DNA of 64,000 nt from Akanthomyces muscarius (Eukaryota; Ascomycota; Sordariomycetes; Hypocreales; Cordycipitaceae): positions 1,860,001-1,924,000 of the forward strand of contig NC_079246.1 of assembly GCF_028009165.1 (NCBI RefSeq), in the 5' to 3' direction. Position numbers and translations under genes: made by a program. Under the pieces are notes generated by a model. That model ran no database searches, was not told where the DNA came from, and saw nothing but the letters and a program-made list of their open reading frames with translations. This document shows, in pieces, positions 9,438-22,800 of this stretch. How positions within the stretch are numbered: the stretch's first letter is position 1; every line of letters starts with the position of its first letter.

Positions 9438-12400
9438 TGTGACTGGTAAGATGCTTGGGGTGTTTGTAAGGTACTGAAGAAGTAGTATTGATTGATGAAT
9501 GTGTAATGTTGGTGCTGAATATATTGCCTCTATATACGAGGGAATCGTCTCCTTTATACCTTTTCAGTTACCAAATATAGCTTCAGACATATACTTGCAG
9601 GTGTCACAATAGAGATGACCTCTGAGGCCTGCTGATCTTTCCGTGTAGGTATATTGGGCAACACCGGTCTGACATGTAGCCTCGCAGTTGTTTTCCTTAC
9701 GCGTTTGTATGACGTAGATTCCTGGATGGGTAAACAGGGTATGGAGCTACTTATGTTCCCGAATAGACGAAGCGCAACTCACGACAAGGATATAGAAGTG
9801 CCACAGTCTAACCGTACATAGCATCATGTTTCACTGACCTACAACCCTTGCTCAGCTTCTACGTAGCATCGTTCGGGACCTCTCTTCAAGATTCTCATGA
9901 GATTCACTTGATGGTTGCTTCACGAGTCGCCTGCACGTTATGGAGGAGTAATCCAGGACCAGAATCCTTCGCTGGAATACACTCCTCTGCTGCAGCATGT
10001 GTGCTGGTCAGACGTGGCAAGACAATCACGATTTCATATTTGTCACTACACTGGCGACTATTGATTGAGCTAATGCATGTAGAACCCCCAAGGACGCTCC
10101 GGCTTAACGTCATTTACCGCAAATAGACTAGGACAAACACCCAAAGCTCGAATTTTATTGCTATAGTACGTACAGGTACACCGTTGAACGTGGAATCCGT
10201 CGTGTCGGAGGTTGGTGGCCAGTTCCCGGGTTACTCGGGCTTACATGTATGCTCATTGATTTTTGAACATACAGGTGCCTTGTCTGGCCACCTCGTGACG
10301 ACAGCCATTTTTGTGCATTACCCCCCTAATACAAGGGGCTGGATCGGCGATTTAGGAGTGGCTTCCTCAGGTGAGGCTTTTCTCCTATTCGCGGGAACTA
10401 TGGTTTATAGTAAGCCCGCACTACCTCGTATTGTGCCCAAATTTTTACCTAGTGACACTTCTGATCCGCGCTAATGCCGGGATCGCTACTCCAGCTCTGG
10501 GGGAAGCTTCGCGCTAGAGAATAGAAAAGGGCTGTGGAGTGGGGGCGAAGGATCTGGAGCGGTTTAGATATCGATCATCGAGTATTTTTTTTTTAGCGTA
10601 CGTCTAACAGCCCCTTAGAAAATCAATACTCCGAGGTGCTATTTGCGGCGTCACCAATGGCGTAGACAGGAATCCTCCGATTTAGATTTGCCAGTGGGGT
10701 GTAAATAGGCAAGTAAAATGATGAACCCGAGAGAGTTTTCCCGCATCTCGAGCTCTCAAGTGCCGTGCTGAAATGCAGGTCAGGCTGCAGGGCCGCAAAC
10801 TTTTCAGATCGGTGCGGTGTCGGCCAGTACTACCAGGAAATGCAGCCAGTCAGGGACCGGCTGCTGCTCTAGAAGTGTTTGGAACTTGCAAGAAAATGCT
10901 CCCTCCTTTCCGGTAACCGATCTGCACGGCGAGGCAGAATTGGGCAGCAAGCAGACGCCAGGGCCTCCCAGCCTTTCAGAAGCCAAGCCTCAACAAAGCA
11001 CGAAAACTCCCTTCTTTAGGCACAAAAGTCTTGTCGATAAAAAATCACTTGGTGGCTTTGTGGAGCCTGCTGTAGCCTTGAGATCCGACGGCCCGTGAAC
11101 CCACGCCGCGCGCGAGCTTCCCGTAAGCCTTCACCGCCGCCACCAAATGCAGCTGGCCTTACATTTGGGCCAAGACTGCCAAGGAAAATGAAAACTCCGG
11201 GGGTCTCAGAAACCTTTGTCGCACAGGTTTTCTGCCTGGTCAGCATCAGGGTGAGGCTGTCAGCGAGATTGAACGAACTGCAGAAGCTGGCACACCTGAA
11301 AACCTGTGCCGAGCGCGTCTCACTTTGATCTGCAGCAGGCTGAGACAGCCAGCCAACGAGAAGTCGGCTCCGCAGGTCGGAAACTTTTTGGCTACGAAAG
11401 CCTCCTTTGACCTACATTCAGGCTGAGGTTGCGGAGAGCAAAGCATATGCTGGGCTGCAGGTAGGTGCAGGTGCTTCTGGCCGAAATTACGGGACTTCGT
11501 TGCGCGTGCTGCCGATATATCCGGCATCTCTGGACAAAATCACCGTTCCAGACCAATGGACGCCTTCGCCACGTCGGGCAGCTCGGATAAAGACAGAAAG
11601 GCAACGCATGGCACTTTTGCTCTCGTGCGTTCCATGCTCGCATGAAACGTCATTCCGAAATTGAGTCCACTGCTATTACTGTGCCAATAAAACAGGTGCT
11701 CGGCAATTTCTCCAGCATTGCCTAGTGACGCGATTGACTGCTTCCAAACGAACAATACCAGTCAAGCCGTCATGGTACCTTTGCTCAATCCGGTGCCAAT
11801 TTTCGTATCCTGACCGCCTGGACTGGGACTTGTTCTTGGCAGAACCGAAAAGAATTGGTCGAGCAAACTTGAATTAGACAGTTGCATGGGGAGCTACTAC
11901 CCTGAACCCAGTGTTGAGCCCTCATCTCCCTCTCGTTTTTGTCGAACAAACGTGGCTCGTTATATATAATATCCAGCCCGAGCAGTGGACGTTGGTCGTT
12001 GATAACTCGTCTTTTCCTTGTATTTTGGGCGAGGTAGTAATAAGCGACGGACGGGCATCAGCGCCAACAGTTCCTCGCTCTTGAGCGCGATAACTGCTTC
12101 AGCCTGGGGAGGCTGCAAGCAGAAATGTTTGAGGATATAACATGGCGAGAAAACGAATAGCGCGAGTCGCACTCTGTGAGTCGCCAAAATGCGCACTATG
12201 CAATGCCCCTTTGAAGCTCGATAGTACGGCTCATGCCAGCGCTAGGGCACCAGTAGACGTTGGATCTAGCGCACGATCGGCAGTCGTTGCACGATCAGCA
12301 TATACCGGACCCGATCTCGTCACCAAGCTGATTGTCTAAAAGAAACGATAATATATTTGTTACATCTCTACCGTAGGTGAGTGCCGCCCTGCTCAATAAG

Positions 12401-12678
12401 GATGCCGGTTTCAAGATTGTGCTTTCGCGCATGGCTCTGGCGAGTTTTGCTAATAACCACCAGCACTAATACTCCCCCCACATCTCTACAGAAGAACAAG
12501 CATCATGAGAGGAGCCTGCGGCTGCGTTCGAAGTAGCTGGCCTCCCGTCGATCATTCAACAGTGCCATGGGGAAGGCGGCGGACACTACTTGTATAGCCA
12601 TTAGAGTTTTTCCTGAGACAGATCGCTGATTGAGGTACATACCGCGATATATTAGACGACGCTTATTGTCACCCTCAT
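9438..12678. other. gene-poor 3.2 kb interval
   Basis: No supported gene. Several open frames of 60-95 codons occur on both strands, but they overlap one another in conflicting frames and show no recognisable domain. I see no transposase or reverse-transcriptase motif and no obvious long terminal or inverted repeats by eye. The stretch separates two secreted small proteins. Confidence 0.4.
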
Positions 12679-12996
12679 CTATTCTTCTCTGGTGCCACAA
12701 TCCACATGATTTGGCCAATCACAAAGCTGCAGTTCGATATTGAACTGAAGACCCTTGGGGCAGTCTAATATCGTGGCGTGACGGTTCGTGCACTCGTAAA
12801 ACTGATTGCAGCGGCTTGCCGGGAGGTAAAGAGAGTGATCGATAGGGTCTATAAGAGGGCATCGATCATCAACACCATCATTAACACCATCACCGCCCAG
12901 TAGGTCTTCAAGTATTCCGCCAAGCGGGTCCTCTGCACCATGTGCGAACCTCGCAAGTTGGGAGAGGGTGTAGACAATGACGGCGAACGTTCTCAT
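12679..12996 (-). CDS. secreted chitin-binding peritrophin-A (CBM14) protein
   Basis: Intronless 105-residue protein. Residues 1-20 form a signal peptide ending in 'RFAHG'. After an acidic, Gly-rich spacer (about 21-45) there is one complete CBM14 domain with six cysteines at 46, 63, 69, 79, 92 and 100, spacing C-x16-C-x5-C-x9-C-x12-C-x7-C. The aromatic/Asn segment 'CNQFYEC' and 'QLCDWP' are hallmarks of the fold. CBM14 domains bind chitin; they are abundant in insect peritrophic-matrix proteins and occur in fungal effectors such as Avr4, which shields hyphal chitin from host chitinases. A shielding or insect-interface role is inferred. The acceptor could be the fungus's own wall or host cuticle. 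Start context is 'CAAAATGAG'. Confidence 0.85.
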   Translation of the reverse strand: MRTFAVIVYTLSQLARFAHGAEDPLGGILEDLLGGDGVNDGVDDRCPLIDPIDHSLYLPASRCNQFYECTNRHATILDCPKGLQFNIELQLCDWPNHVDCGTREE

Positions 12997-13821
12997 TTTG
13001 AAGCGGTGAGGGACGGGCGGCGGCTTTTGCTTGTATACTTTTGCTTAGGTAGAATGACTTTCGCCGTTTTTCTGGAGGACGTTCAAGTAGCTAGACTTTA
13101 TATAGGGCAATATGAAGCGGAGCAAGCATTTTAATTACTAAATGTCACCTACATTATCAATGTCAGCAAGTGTTCCACGTGCTTGATTAATGTAAGACAT
13201 CTTCCTGCTAATTTGGGGTTTTAAAAAAGACGATCTCTCGGAAGCATCCATTCCGAGGCTGAGTCTAAGCACATCTACGCCAAAATCTTTCTTTGCATTT
13301 GCTTTTGGCGGGCGGGACGTCCCGTGAAAGCCAACGTCAATGATTCATACAACAATGTAAATGCCTTGAATTTTTTACGGGGGGTTTTCTTTCTCACATG
13401 CATGCTACCAACAGTGTAACTGGTGGATAAATTTATTGAGCCACGGCCAAGCCTCTTCCAGTACACCTCTCGAACTATACACGGCTAATGGCGCAGTCTC
13501 AATCAATGCCATTCCTGGTCCATACCAAGTGTCCACTAATAAATGTCCTTTTAACCAGCTGGGCGCTGTACGACAATGCATATCACCACCGCCCCTGTCT
13601 GGGCACTCGCGACTAGGTCACAGCTAGGGAAAAGGCACGGCCCAATCGAGCAGAATAGGGCCTAGAGACCACATGATAAGAAAAGGCGCAGCTATTTAGC
13701 TGGGAGCCCGCGACCTCGCTGGGAGCGTCCAGCGACAATTCCATACACCCTCGCAACCATACTTGAGGCACATATTGTGATACAGAACACTCTCTTTTAT
13801 TGTAACCTCACAGCACCTCTC
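12997..13821. other. intergenic, upstream of the CBM14 gene and 3' flank of the NRPS
   Basis: No gene seen. A TATATAGGG motif near 13096-13104, seen from the minus strand about 100 bp above the CBM14 start, may be its TATA region. The part next to the NRPS stop is T-rich. Confidence 0.4.
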
Positions 13822-16800
13822 TCACAGAGACGAATTCAAGGCCTGGAACGTCTTACAAACCTCCTCCATCAAGTGCGTGGCGGCCTCTTGGCTGAATAGC
13901 GCCGAATTCACGACCACGGTAACCTGCAAGTGAATTCCGTCAGGTTCAACCTCTCCTGCTATGGCCACGTCGTACAGCGGTTCCTCCTTGATCAGTTCGG
14001 CCTTCTTCGCCAGGATGCCCATCTCGACCCGCTGTTGGTCAACCTCGCTCGCCGGGTGGTACTCGAAATTCTGATATGTCACACAGACGCCATAGTTATT
14101 TGAGGCTTCCGGCCAGTCTGTGCAGCTGCGCTTGATCTCATCGAAGCCGATAGTCTCAAACGGCAAGCTCAGGAGGTATTGCTCTTGCAAGTCGCGGAGC
14201 ATTTGCTGATGATTGCCCTCCGTGTCCACCACAGCGCGCACCGGCACCGCATTTGTGCATGGACCGATCATGTTCTGCCAGCTCACTGGCAAACCTTGCC
14301 GACCTGATACGATGCGACCGAAAACGACGTCATTCGCCCCAGTCTCGTTCGACAGTACGATGGCACAAGCAGCGTTGAACACTGTCGCCTGCGTAATGCT
14401 GCCGCGGACGGCTTGAGAGGGACCACTGATGACCTTGCCGGCATGCAAGACTCTTGGAGCTCCAACTTCCGGCTCACGACTTCTACTTCTGGTATCGCTC
14501 AGGTTTGTAATTGGTGCGTTCTGTATGACATCCCGCCAAAAGTCACAACCAGGCTTTCGAGTATGGTCCAAATACTGCATGTACCGCGAAAATTGGTTCG
14601 CTGGCGGGAGCGATCTACCCTTGAAGAGAATGTGGAGATCTCTCACAATGTGCTCCCAGCTCAAGCCATCATACAAGGCGTGGGAGAGCCACAAAAGTAC
14701 TCGCACTGACGATGTCTGCTTCAGAATCGTAACTCGTATCATTTGCTGTCCAAGACGGACCGGTTCTTTGGAGACCTTGTCCACCAAGTCGCTGCTCGTC
14801 TTGTGGACATTGGCGTCCGTTTTAATAACGTCAATGCCAAGATCGAGATGCGTCAAGATGACTTGATAGAGATTGCTCGCGATCTCCATGAATATTGTCC
14901 TAAATATGTCGTACTTCTCAACCAGAGATGAGCATGCTCTGGCCAAGGTATGAGGATCCGAGTCAGGCGGAAAATCGATGTAGAACGGCACAAGAAGCTT
15001 CGGCTGTCCGGAAACATCGCGGAGGAAACATTGCTGCAGATGTGTCGCTGGGTAAACATCCTGAATCATATCGTGTGGGAAGTTGAATTGTGGGTAAATT
15101 TCGTCTTGAATGAAAATTTGCGCATCCTCGGCGGGAACAAGCTGGAATGCAGCGTATTCAGGCAGCTTGATGTCGCTACCACCGCCGGGACTTTCCAGCT
15201 GAGCAACCTCTAGTTGGGCCGAAAGTTGGAAAAGAACTGGATGATCAAAAATGTCTTTGACCGAGATCGTGGTATCCAATCGATGGCCAATGCGCGCGGC
15301 TAGCCTCGTAGCCATGAGTGAATGCCCGCCGAGGTCGAAGAAATTGTCAGTAATTCCAACCTCCATACCAAGAACGTTCGCAAACTCCTCGCACAACATG
15401 CTTTGCATTTCAGTGGTCGGAGCCACGCCTGCGGACCCTTGCTTGTCCTGGCCACCAGCTGATATTGTCGGGAGGGCATTCTTCGAGGCCAATTGTTGGC
15501 GGATGACGTCTGCAAGCTCAGAAAAGACTGGATAGTCAAACACGTCTTTCACCGTCAGTCGCGCGCCGAGTCTATGACTGATTCGTGCGACGAGCCTAGT
15601 CGCCAAAAGTGAGTGTCCGCCAAGTTGAAAGAAGTCATCCGTAATGTTGATATCCATCTCAAACGTTTTCGTCAGCTCTTCGCACAGCCTGATCTCCACG
15701 TCACTCAGGGGAAACGCTGGCGCTGTTGGCGGTGCTGATTTCTGGGTGTTTTTAATTGCTCTGGCCTGGCGAGACAATTCTTTTCGGTCGACCTTGCCAC
15801 TGGTATTGAGTGGCATTTGGTCCAGCGCGACAATGTGGGAGGGAATCATGTACGATGGGATCCGGTCTTGGAGCCATTCACGAACCTGTACTGCAACACG
15901 TCGCTTCTGAAGTCGCTGAAGCGGCTGATTGGTGAGGGTGGCAGACACTCGAATGGCATTGTCCGTGGGGAAGGCAAATAAGGTTCGAGCAGCAGGTTCA
16001 GAAATTGGGTAGCGATGAAAAACAGCATCGAGCGCACCGCTTTGAGACCACTGCCTTGCTGCACTGACCTCTACACGGAACCCAGTCTCCTCAGCAAGCA
16101 GCACTAGATCAGGCACGGAAAGCGATGGCCGACCTTTGGCATCGGACCGTACAGCTGAGATCCAGGCTGCACCATCCAGTGTCCCATGTAGCGCATCCTC
16201 GCTGCTGTCATCGAGAGATTCAACAATCTGTCTCTCAAAAATGGTCTTTCCGTAAGGAATATTGCTGATCGCCACGGCCATGGTATTCTCGGCCAGCCGC
16301 AGATACTCTCGAAGGGCATCTTTGTGCATGTGAGAGGCTTGAAAGTCCACCCAGTCGTCCATCTCAATCGAATACACAGGGCGCCCAGACTCGTCTGAAC
16401 TGCGCAGGTGTACAACAGCTGCATAACGGTACGCGCTCAACTCGTTTGTTGCCTGCATATTCTTTGGAATAACTTCGACGTGTCTGACCAAGTCGGGAAA
16501 CTGGTTCGCTAGAGTGGTGAAGAACGCTGGTTCAACGAGGAACTCTTCCTCCCGTTCCTCCATCTCTGCCATCTTTTTGCGGACGTCCTCTTTGGTCGCG
16601 TTGTTCCCGAGCGAATGCATCGCTCGAGCGGCAAGGAAGTGCCTGTTTGTCGCTTGCGATCGTACATCGCCAAAGAATACACGCTTGGCGCTGCCCAAGT
16701 GCACGAGGGTGTCCACAACTTGCGCCAGGTATTCTGTTGCGGGGAAATACTGAAGAACGGAGTTGAATAAGACAAGATCCGGATGCAGGTCATTCAGTTG

Positions 16801-19800
16801 GTCAGTATCTGTCGCGGTTCCGACAAAAACCTCCGCCTTTCCTGCTAGGGTTGGGGTTGACTTGATGGCGTTGTTGGCAAAAGCGGCTGCTGACTTGGAT
16901 GGCTCAAGGCCCACGTAGCTTTGTAGTCCAGAGCTGAGATTGAACAAGACCATGCCGGACCCAGTTCCGATTTCGAGTACATGATCTAGCGCTTGGCCAT
17001 CGACGAGCGTATGTATAGTGTCGTCCAACCACTCCTGCATCTCTGCCTTGTCAATCTCGCTGCCGTCGTACATTGAAGTCCATCCCTTGAAATCTTTGCC
17101 AATTTCTGATGAGCTGACAGTTTCAAGTTCCGTATACGTGGTGGTCTCAAAAAATGCTTGCCATCCTTCAACTTGGTTGCCCGCTCCCTCGTGATGGGCG
17201 GTTTCGTCATGATCTGCGACAACGAACCCGACTGTTTCTGGCTCCTGCTTCTCTTCAACGCGAAGAACAACGGCGGCATTGCGAACAGAAGGATGACTGA
17301 GAATTGCAGCCTCCACTTCCCCAGCCTCGATACGGTTGCCTCGAATCTTGAATTGGAAATCCATGCGCCCAAAAAACTCTAGAAGGCATTCCCCTACCCT
17401 GTAGCGCACCCGATCCCCCGTCCGGTATGCTCTCGCGGCCTTTCCGTCAACGGTGAGCTGAATGAATCGATTTTCATCTAATGCTCGGTCGGTATAGCCG
17501 CGAGCAAGCCCGACACCGGTCATGACAAGCTCTCCCATGATACCAGGGCCGACAAGCCGCTGGTTGCGATCGACGACGTACGCTCCCGAGTTGTTGACGG
17601 CTCGCCCCAAAGGAACACCGTTCACGAATGGATCGTCTTTGCCAACCTTGTATATAGTACTGAAAACTCCATTCTCGGTTGGACCATATCCGTTATGGCA
17701 GGAGCCCCGAATAAGAGATACTGCGTCAATGGCGTCCTGGGGATCGAATCTGTCGCCACCAGAGATGAGTACGTCGAGTCCTTTGAGGGCATCTCGTGCC
17801 TCAGCCAGATATAGCTTGAGCAATGCTGGCGCCATGATGGCGACGTTGACCTTCTCCTTCTCAAACACTGCCTCAAGTGATTTGGGACTTAAAGTGTCCA
17901 TATAGTCAACACAAACCAGTGTTCCGCCGTTCAGAAGCATTGTGTAGATCTCATAAGCAGCTCCATCAAAAGCGGTGTTGAACATATGAGCCATAATGTC
18001 GCCGCACGCTGGTCGGAACTCTGGGATGATATCACTCCTTGCCAGTCGTACAATAGCACGATGTTCAATCATAACTCCCTTCGGACGGCCGGTTGACCCA
18101 GATGTGTACAAAACATACGCAAGGCTAGTTGGTGATGGATTCGGCATAGGTATATGCTCATCTGCATTCAGGCTGCTTATGCAAGAAACCTCCAAAGCTT
18201 CAGAAATACGCACGAGTTCCAAATTAGGGAGCTGGAAATCAGGCGCAAATACATCGGAGCCAAGCAAGGCAATAATGCGACCGGGCAGAGTTGACAGCAC
18301 ATCCATCATGCGAGCGACAGGAGACCTAACATCGAGTGGTAGATACGCCAGATTCGCTTTCAAGATACCGACAAAAGCCATGATTGTTTCGCATGAACGT
18401 GGTGCCAACACCACGACCAGTGCCTCGGCCGGAAGATCCTGCCGGCGAAGCCACGTCTCGAGCAGGTCGGACTGACGGTCAAGCTCAGCATATGTTAGGC
18501 GTGAAGACGAGTCAACCGCTGCGACAGTATCTGGGTAGGCAGCGACTTGGGTGCGGAAGACGTCAACCACGCTCGAATCCCGTGGGTATTCGACCTCATT
18601 GATCTTGAGCAGTCCCATGCTGCGGAGCTCCGCCAAGCCGTCCGCGAGTGGAACGACCGAGATCAGAGTTTGAGGATGATCAAGGCCATAACGCAGGATC
18701 TGCAAAAAGACGCTGACAACATTTTGAATTGTTTCCAGTTTGAATAGCTCTGTAGCGAAGTTGATGTAGCCGGTCAATCCGTCAGGCGCCGGGAAGAAGT
18801 GGAACTCTGCGTCAAACCGGCTGTAGGCCTCATTTTGGACCGGCTCTGATTCAAGACCCTCGAGTTCAAACTTTCCAAGATCCTTGTGCGAGTGAATAGC
18901 AAAAATGAGTTGCACCAGCGGATTCTGAGACAGATCTCGGGACCCAGGTAGCATGGCAGATACGACACGTTCGAACGGCACATCTTCATGTTCAAACGCC
19001 GCTGTCGTTGTTGAACGGACTTGACGTACCAAGCCTTCAAAGGTCTCCTCATCATCGACAGCTATTCGCATACACTGAGTGTTAACAAAAAAGCCAATTA
19101 GGTTCTCCAACTCATGCCGGTTGCGGTTGGCGATGGGTGTACCGATAACAGCATCGTCAACTCCAGTGAGACGGTAGTGTGTCGCACGGAAGGTAGCCAA
19201 GAGTACAACGAAAGAAGTCGTGTTGAATGCATTGCAGAATTCCTGCAACTTCTGGTACAGCTCACCAGTGACAGCAACTGGCACGGTGGTTGCTTTGCCA
19301 GAGAGCAGTGTCGGTCGATGGAAGTCGGTCGGCAATTTCGCCGGTGAGCAGTCTGCGAGCTGTTTCTGCCAGTACTGGAGTTGTCTCATATGTTCAGCAA
19401 CCTGAGCGTCTTGCTTTTGCCATACAGAAAAGTCTCTGTATTGTATTGGGAGCGGGCTCAAGGTCGAGAGAAGGTCTGCACGTTGAAGAGCGGCGACGTA
19501 GAGTTGACCTAGCTCCCGTCGGAGTACGTCGATTGACCAACCATCGGAAATAATATGATGCATGACAATTGAAAAAACATGATCACCATCGCCCAAGCGT
19601 ATCAGTGATGCTCTCCACCCAGCAGCAGATTGCAGATCAAACGGAGCTGTTTGCTCTTGTTTCAGAAGTTGAAGGTAGTCGGCACTGTCAGTCGAAGCAT
19701 TGAGAATTCTCAACTGGTTCAGAAGCGTTTCGTGAACTATTTGCACCCCAACGCCATCTTGGTTCTCAAAAGTTGTCCGTAGGGTTTCATGCCGTCGCTC

Positions 19801-22800
19801 CAGTGCAAGAAGAGCGCGGTTGAGCGCGTCAATGTCTAGTGGCCCTCGCATGCGGACGGCGTACGGAATTGTGTACCAATTGGCACCAATTTCCAGTTGC
19901 TCCAGGAACCATAGTCGACCTTGCGAATATGATTGCTCCACAGGTCCATCCAAGGCCGACGCCGGGATGCGAGTGATAGGCATCGAGTTGCCACTAATCG
20001 ATGCCTGGAGGCCAGCAAGGGTAGGGTTTTGGAAGATATCAGAAACCTTTAGCTCTATCCCGTGTGATCTAGCCATGTTGACCATTTTAATCGCAGTAAT
20101 CGAATCTCCACCAAGCGCAAAAAAACTGGCTCTGATGTCCGTAGAGCCCGACGCAAGATCGAAAATTTGCATCCACACCTCCTCCAGTTTCGGCAATTCG
20201 TCAAATGCATCGAGCATTTGGTTTGGCTGAGGAGACTTGCCCCGAGCCCGCAGTGCTAATAAATTGCCGCCGATAGATCTAAGGCTTCTCCTGTTGATCT
20301 TGCCCGTAGCAGTGCGCGGGAGAACGTCCATGCAGATGTAAAATGACGGAATCGAGTGTGCAGGAAGAACCTGTCGCATTTTCGCGTTGATGTCTTGCGT
20401 GGCAGTCTCGCCAAGGATGTAAGCGTCTTCCGTACATGCGACATTGACGCTTTCTTGCGGCGTTTGAAAACCAATCAGGAATCCAGTGATAATGACGCTG
20501 CTGGGTAAATCCGACCGCTTGACAGCTTCGGCAACAACGGTCACCTCGCTGGAGAACTGCTGTCGCAGACGGGCTTCTACTGCGCCTAGTTCCACCCGTT
20601 GACCACGAACCTTGACTTGTGAGTCCATGCGACCGAGGCAAACAATTGTACCATCGGAAGCATAACGAGCCAGATCGCCAGTCCGGTAAAACTTCACCCC
20701 CTCTGGTAGCTTATTCGAGGCGTACCAAGCCGGAACTCTTTCAAGAAATGGTGTCTTTTCGGTCAATGGGGCAATAAGATAGCCGCGTGCAATACCAGGA
20801 CTCTCTATTAGTAGTTCTCCGATAGCACCGACCGGTACAAGAAGATTGGGGTCATCGGGATTAACGATCCAGGAATGGGCGCCGACGGCCCGACCGAGGT
20901 TGTTGGGATCGGAAGATGAGTCACCAATTTTGCCCACGAAACATATAGAAGAACTTTCACTCTGGCCGTAACCATCCAAAAGTTGCAGCTTAGAGACCCA
21001 GACATCGTTGACCGATGCGGACATCTGTTCTCCGACGAGGACAAGGGTTTTCAGACTTGGAACATCCTCCGGTTTCATTGTCGTCATATACGACGGTGTC
21101 GCCATAGCCCAGTTGACCTGATTTTGTGAGATGAACTCAGGCATATTGTGCATTCGATCGTGGTCTGACGCAATGCAAACACAACCGCCGTGAATCAGGG
21201 TAGTCAGGACCTCGAGCAAAAACGCACCAAAGCCATGAGTTGCAAATTGAAGAGCGCGCGTGCCGCCATGGATGCCAAGTGCGGGACCAAACTTGACAAC
21301 ACAAGAATAGAATGCTTTATGCTCAATCATGATGCCCTTAGGGTCTCCAGTACTACCAGATGTGAAAATGACATAGGCCAAATCATCTGGCTTTGACGCA
21401 ACATGGAGCTGGCTGTCTTCGCGGCTAGCAGTCAAAGACTGGAGCAGGTCATCATCAACCACAATGCAGCAGCTAACTGCGGCTTGTATCTTGCTCTGAA
21501 GAGATGCGGAAGTGAGCGTAATCGTGGCAGATGTCTGCTCGATTATTTGGGCCATCCTTGCTGGTGGATCGTTTGGGTCAATGAGCGTGAATGCATGGCC
21601 AGCTTTGAGCACGGCCAAAATTGAGGCGATGACCCATTTCGACTTCTCAAAGTAGACCGGTACAATCAACTGCGTTTGGTCTAAGTAAAGCGATCTGATA
21701 TGCGAAGCCAATCGAGAGGACACAGTGTTCAGCTCAGAATAAGTCCAATGTCCATCCCAAGCCAGGACTGCCGGCTTACTTGGGGAGTCATCAGCCCTCA
21801 TAAGCATCTCGGTGTGGACTAAGCGATTGTATGTCTGCAATGGATCTGAATTCCAGCTTTCAATCTCCGCACGATCCTCTGGACCCAGGAGATCCAGCTG
21901 TCCCACGCACAGCGCATCGTCCGCCAAGCTCTGCAGCTCATTGATCAGAAAACCCAGCTGTCGCAGAAGACGAGCGATTTGAAGAGGTTCAATGATTCCC
22001 TGGTCATATCTTGCGAGCAGCGAGATCCCCTCATCGGTCATCTGGCAAGACAAGAGAAGGGCGCGATCGGCGCATGGCATGAACTTTTCCGGTTCTTCCA
22101 GAGTCTGGTGAATTTCATCCGCAGTAGCAGTGCAGCCGTCGGTGACCATCAAGACTGTCTGGAAATTGCAAGCGGCAGTGGCATCATCTCCAATGCGACT
22201 AATGTCGCAGAGCCCAGCGTGTGCAAAATGACGCATGTCATGGTCATAGGCCTTGATGGCTTCCATGACATCCAGGATGGACTGATCCGGAGCACAGAAC
22301 ACGCGGAAAGGAACAACGGTGCTTGTAGGTCCATCAAGTAGAAGAGGCTGCTCCCCATGTAACTGCTCGGTCAATACTCCAAACAAAGCCTCGGAAGATT
22401 GAGTATAGCGGGAGAGAAGAATTGCCAGCGCGGTTTGGCATATAGTAGTGTTGGACTATTTGTGTTGGACAGAGGGTGGGTATGGAATGTGGTGTTTCGC
22501 CTCCTTGTCGATGGCAGGAGCAGTCAAGTGGGACGACAAATGAGGGAACACGGAAGCATCCAGACCGCCCAGCTTTTCTCGCCAAAACAGCGTAGCTCGC
22601 AACATGCCCACGGCTGCGTCCGACACTGGCGTGCCGGGATATCCCTCATCCTCGGAGTCAACCAGCTCAGGTGTTGGGGGAAGAGAGACTACCCGACCAT
22701 GTTCGTCCTTGTACGCTGCGAGGACCTGCTTGAGGATACGGCCCCGGAACGCAGTGTCCACGAAAGCATGGCTGAATGTCCAGATGAGAACTCGCTTGGT

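Noticed and set aside
22456..22560. A short intron that would remove the NRPS stop codon
   Set aside because: An acceptor-like AATAG ends at the stop, but the only frame-preserving donor (GTGTTC, 96 nt upstream) is poor, and removing that segment would delete conserved C-domain residues such as 'FPHL'.
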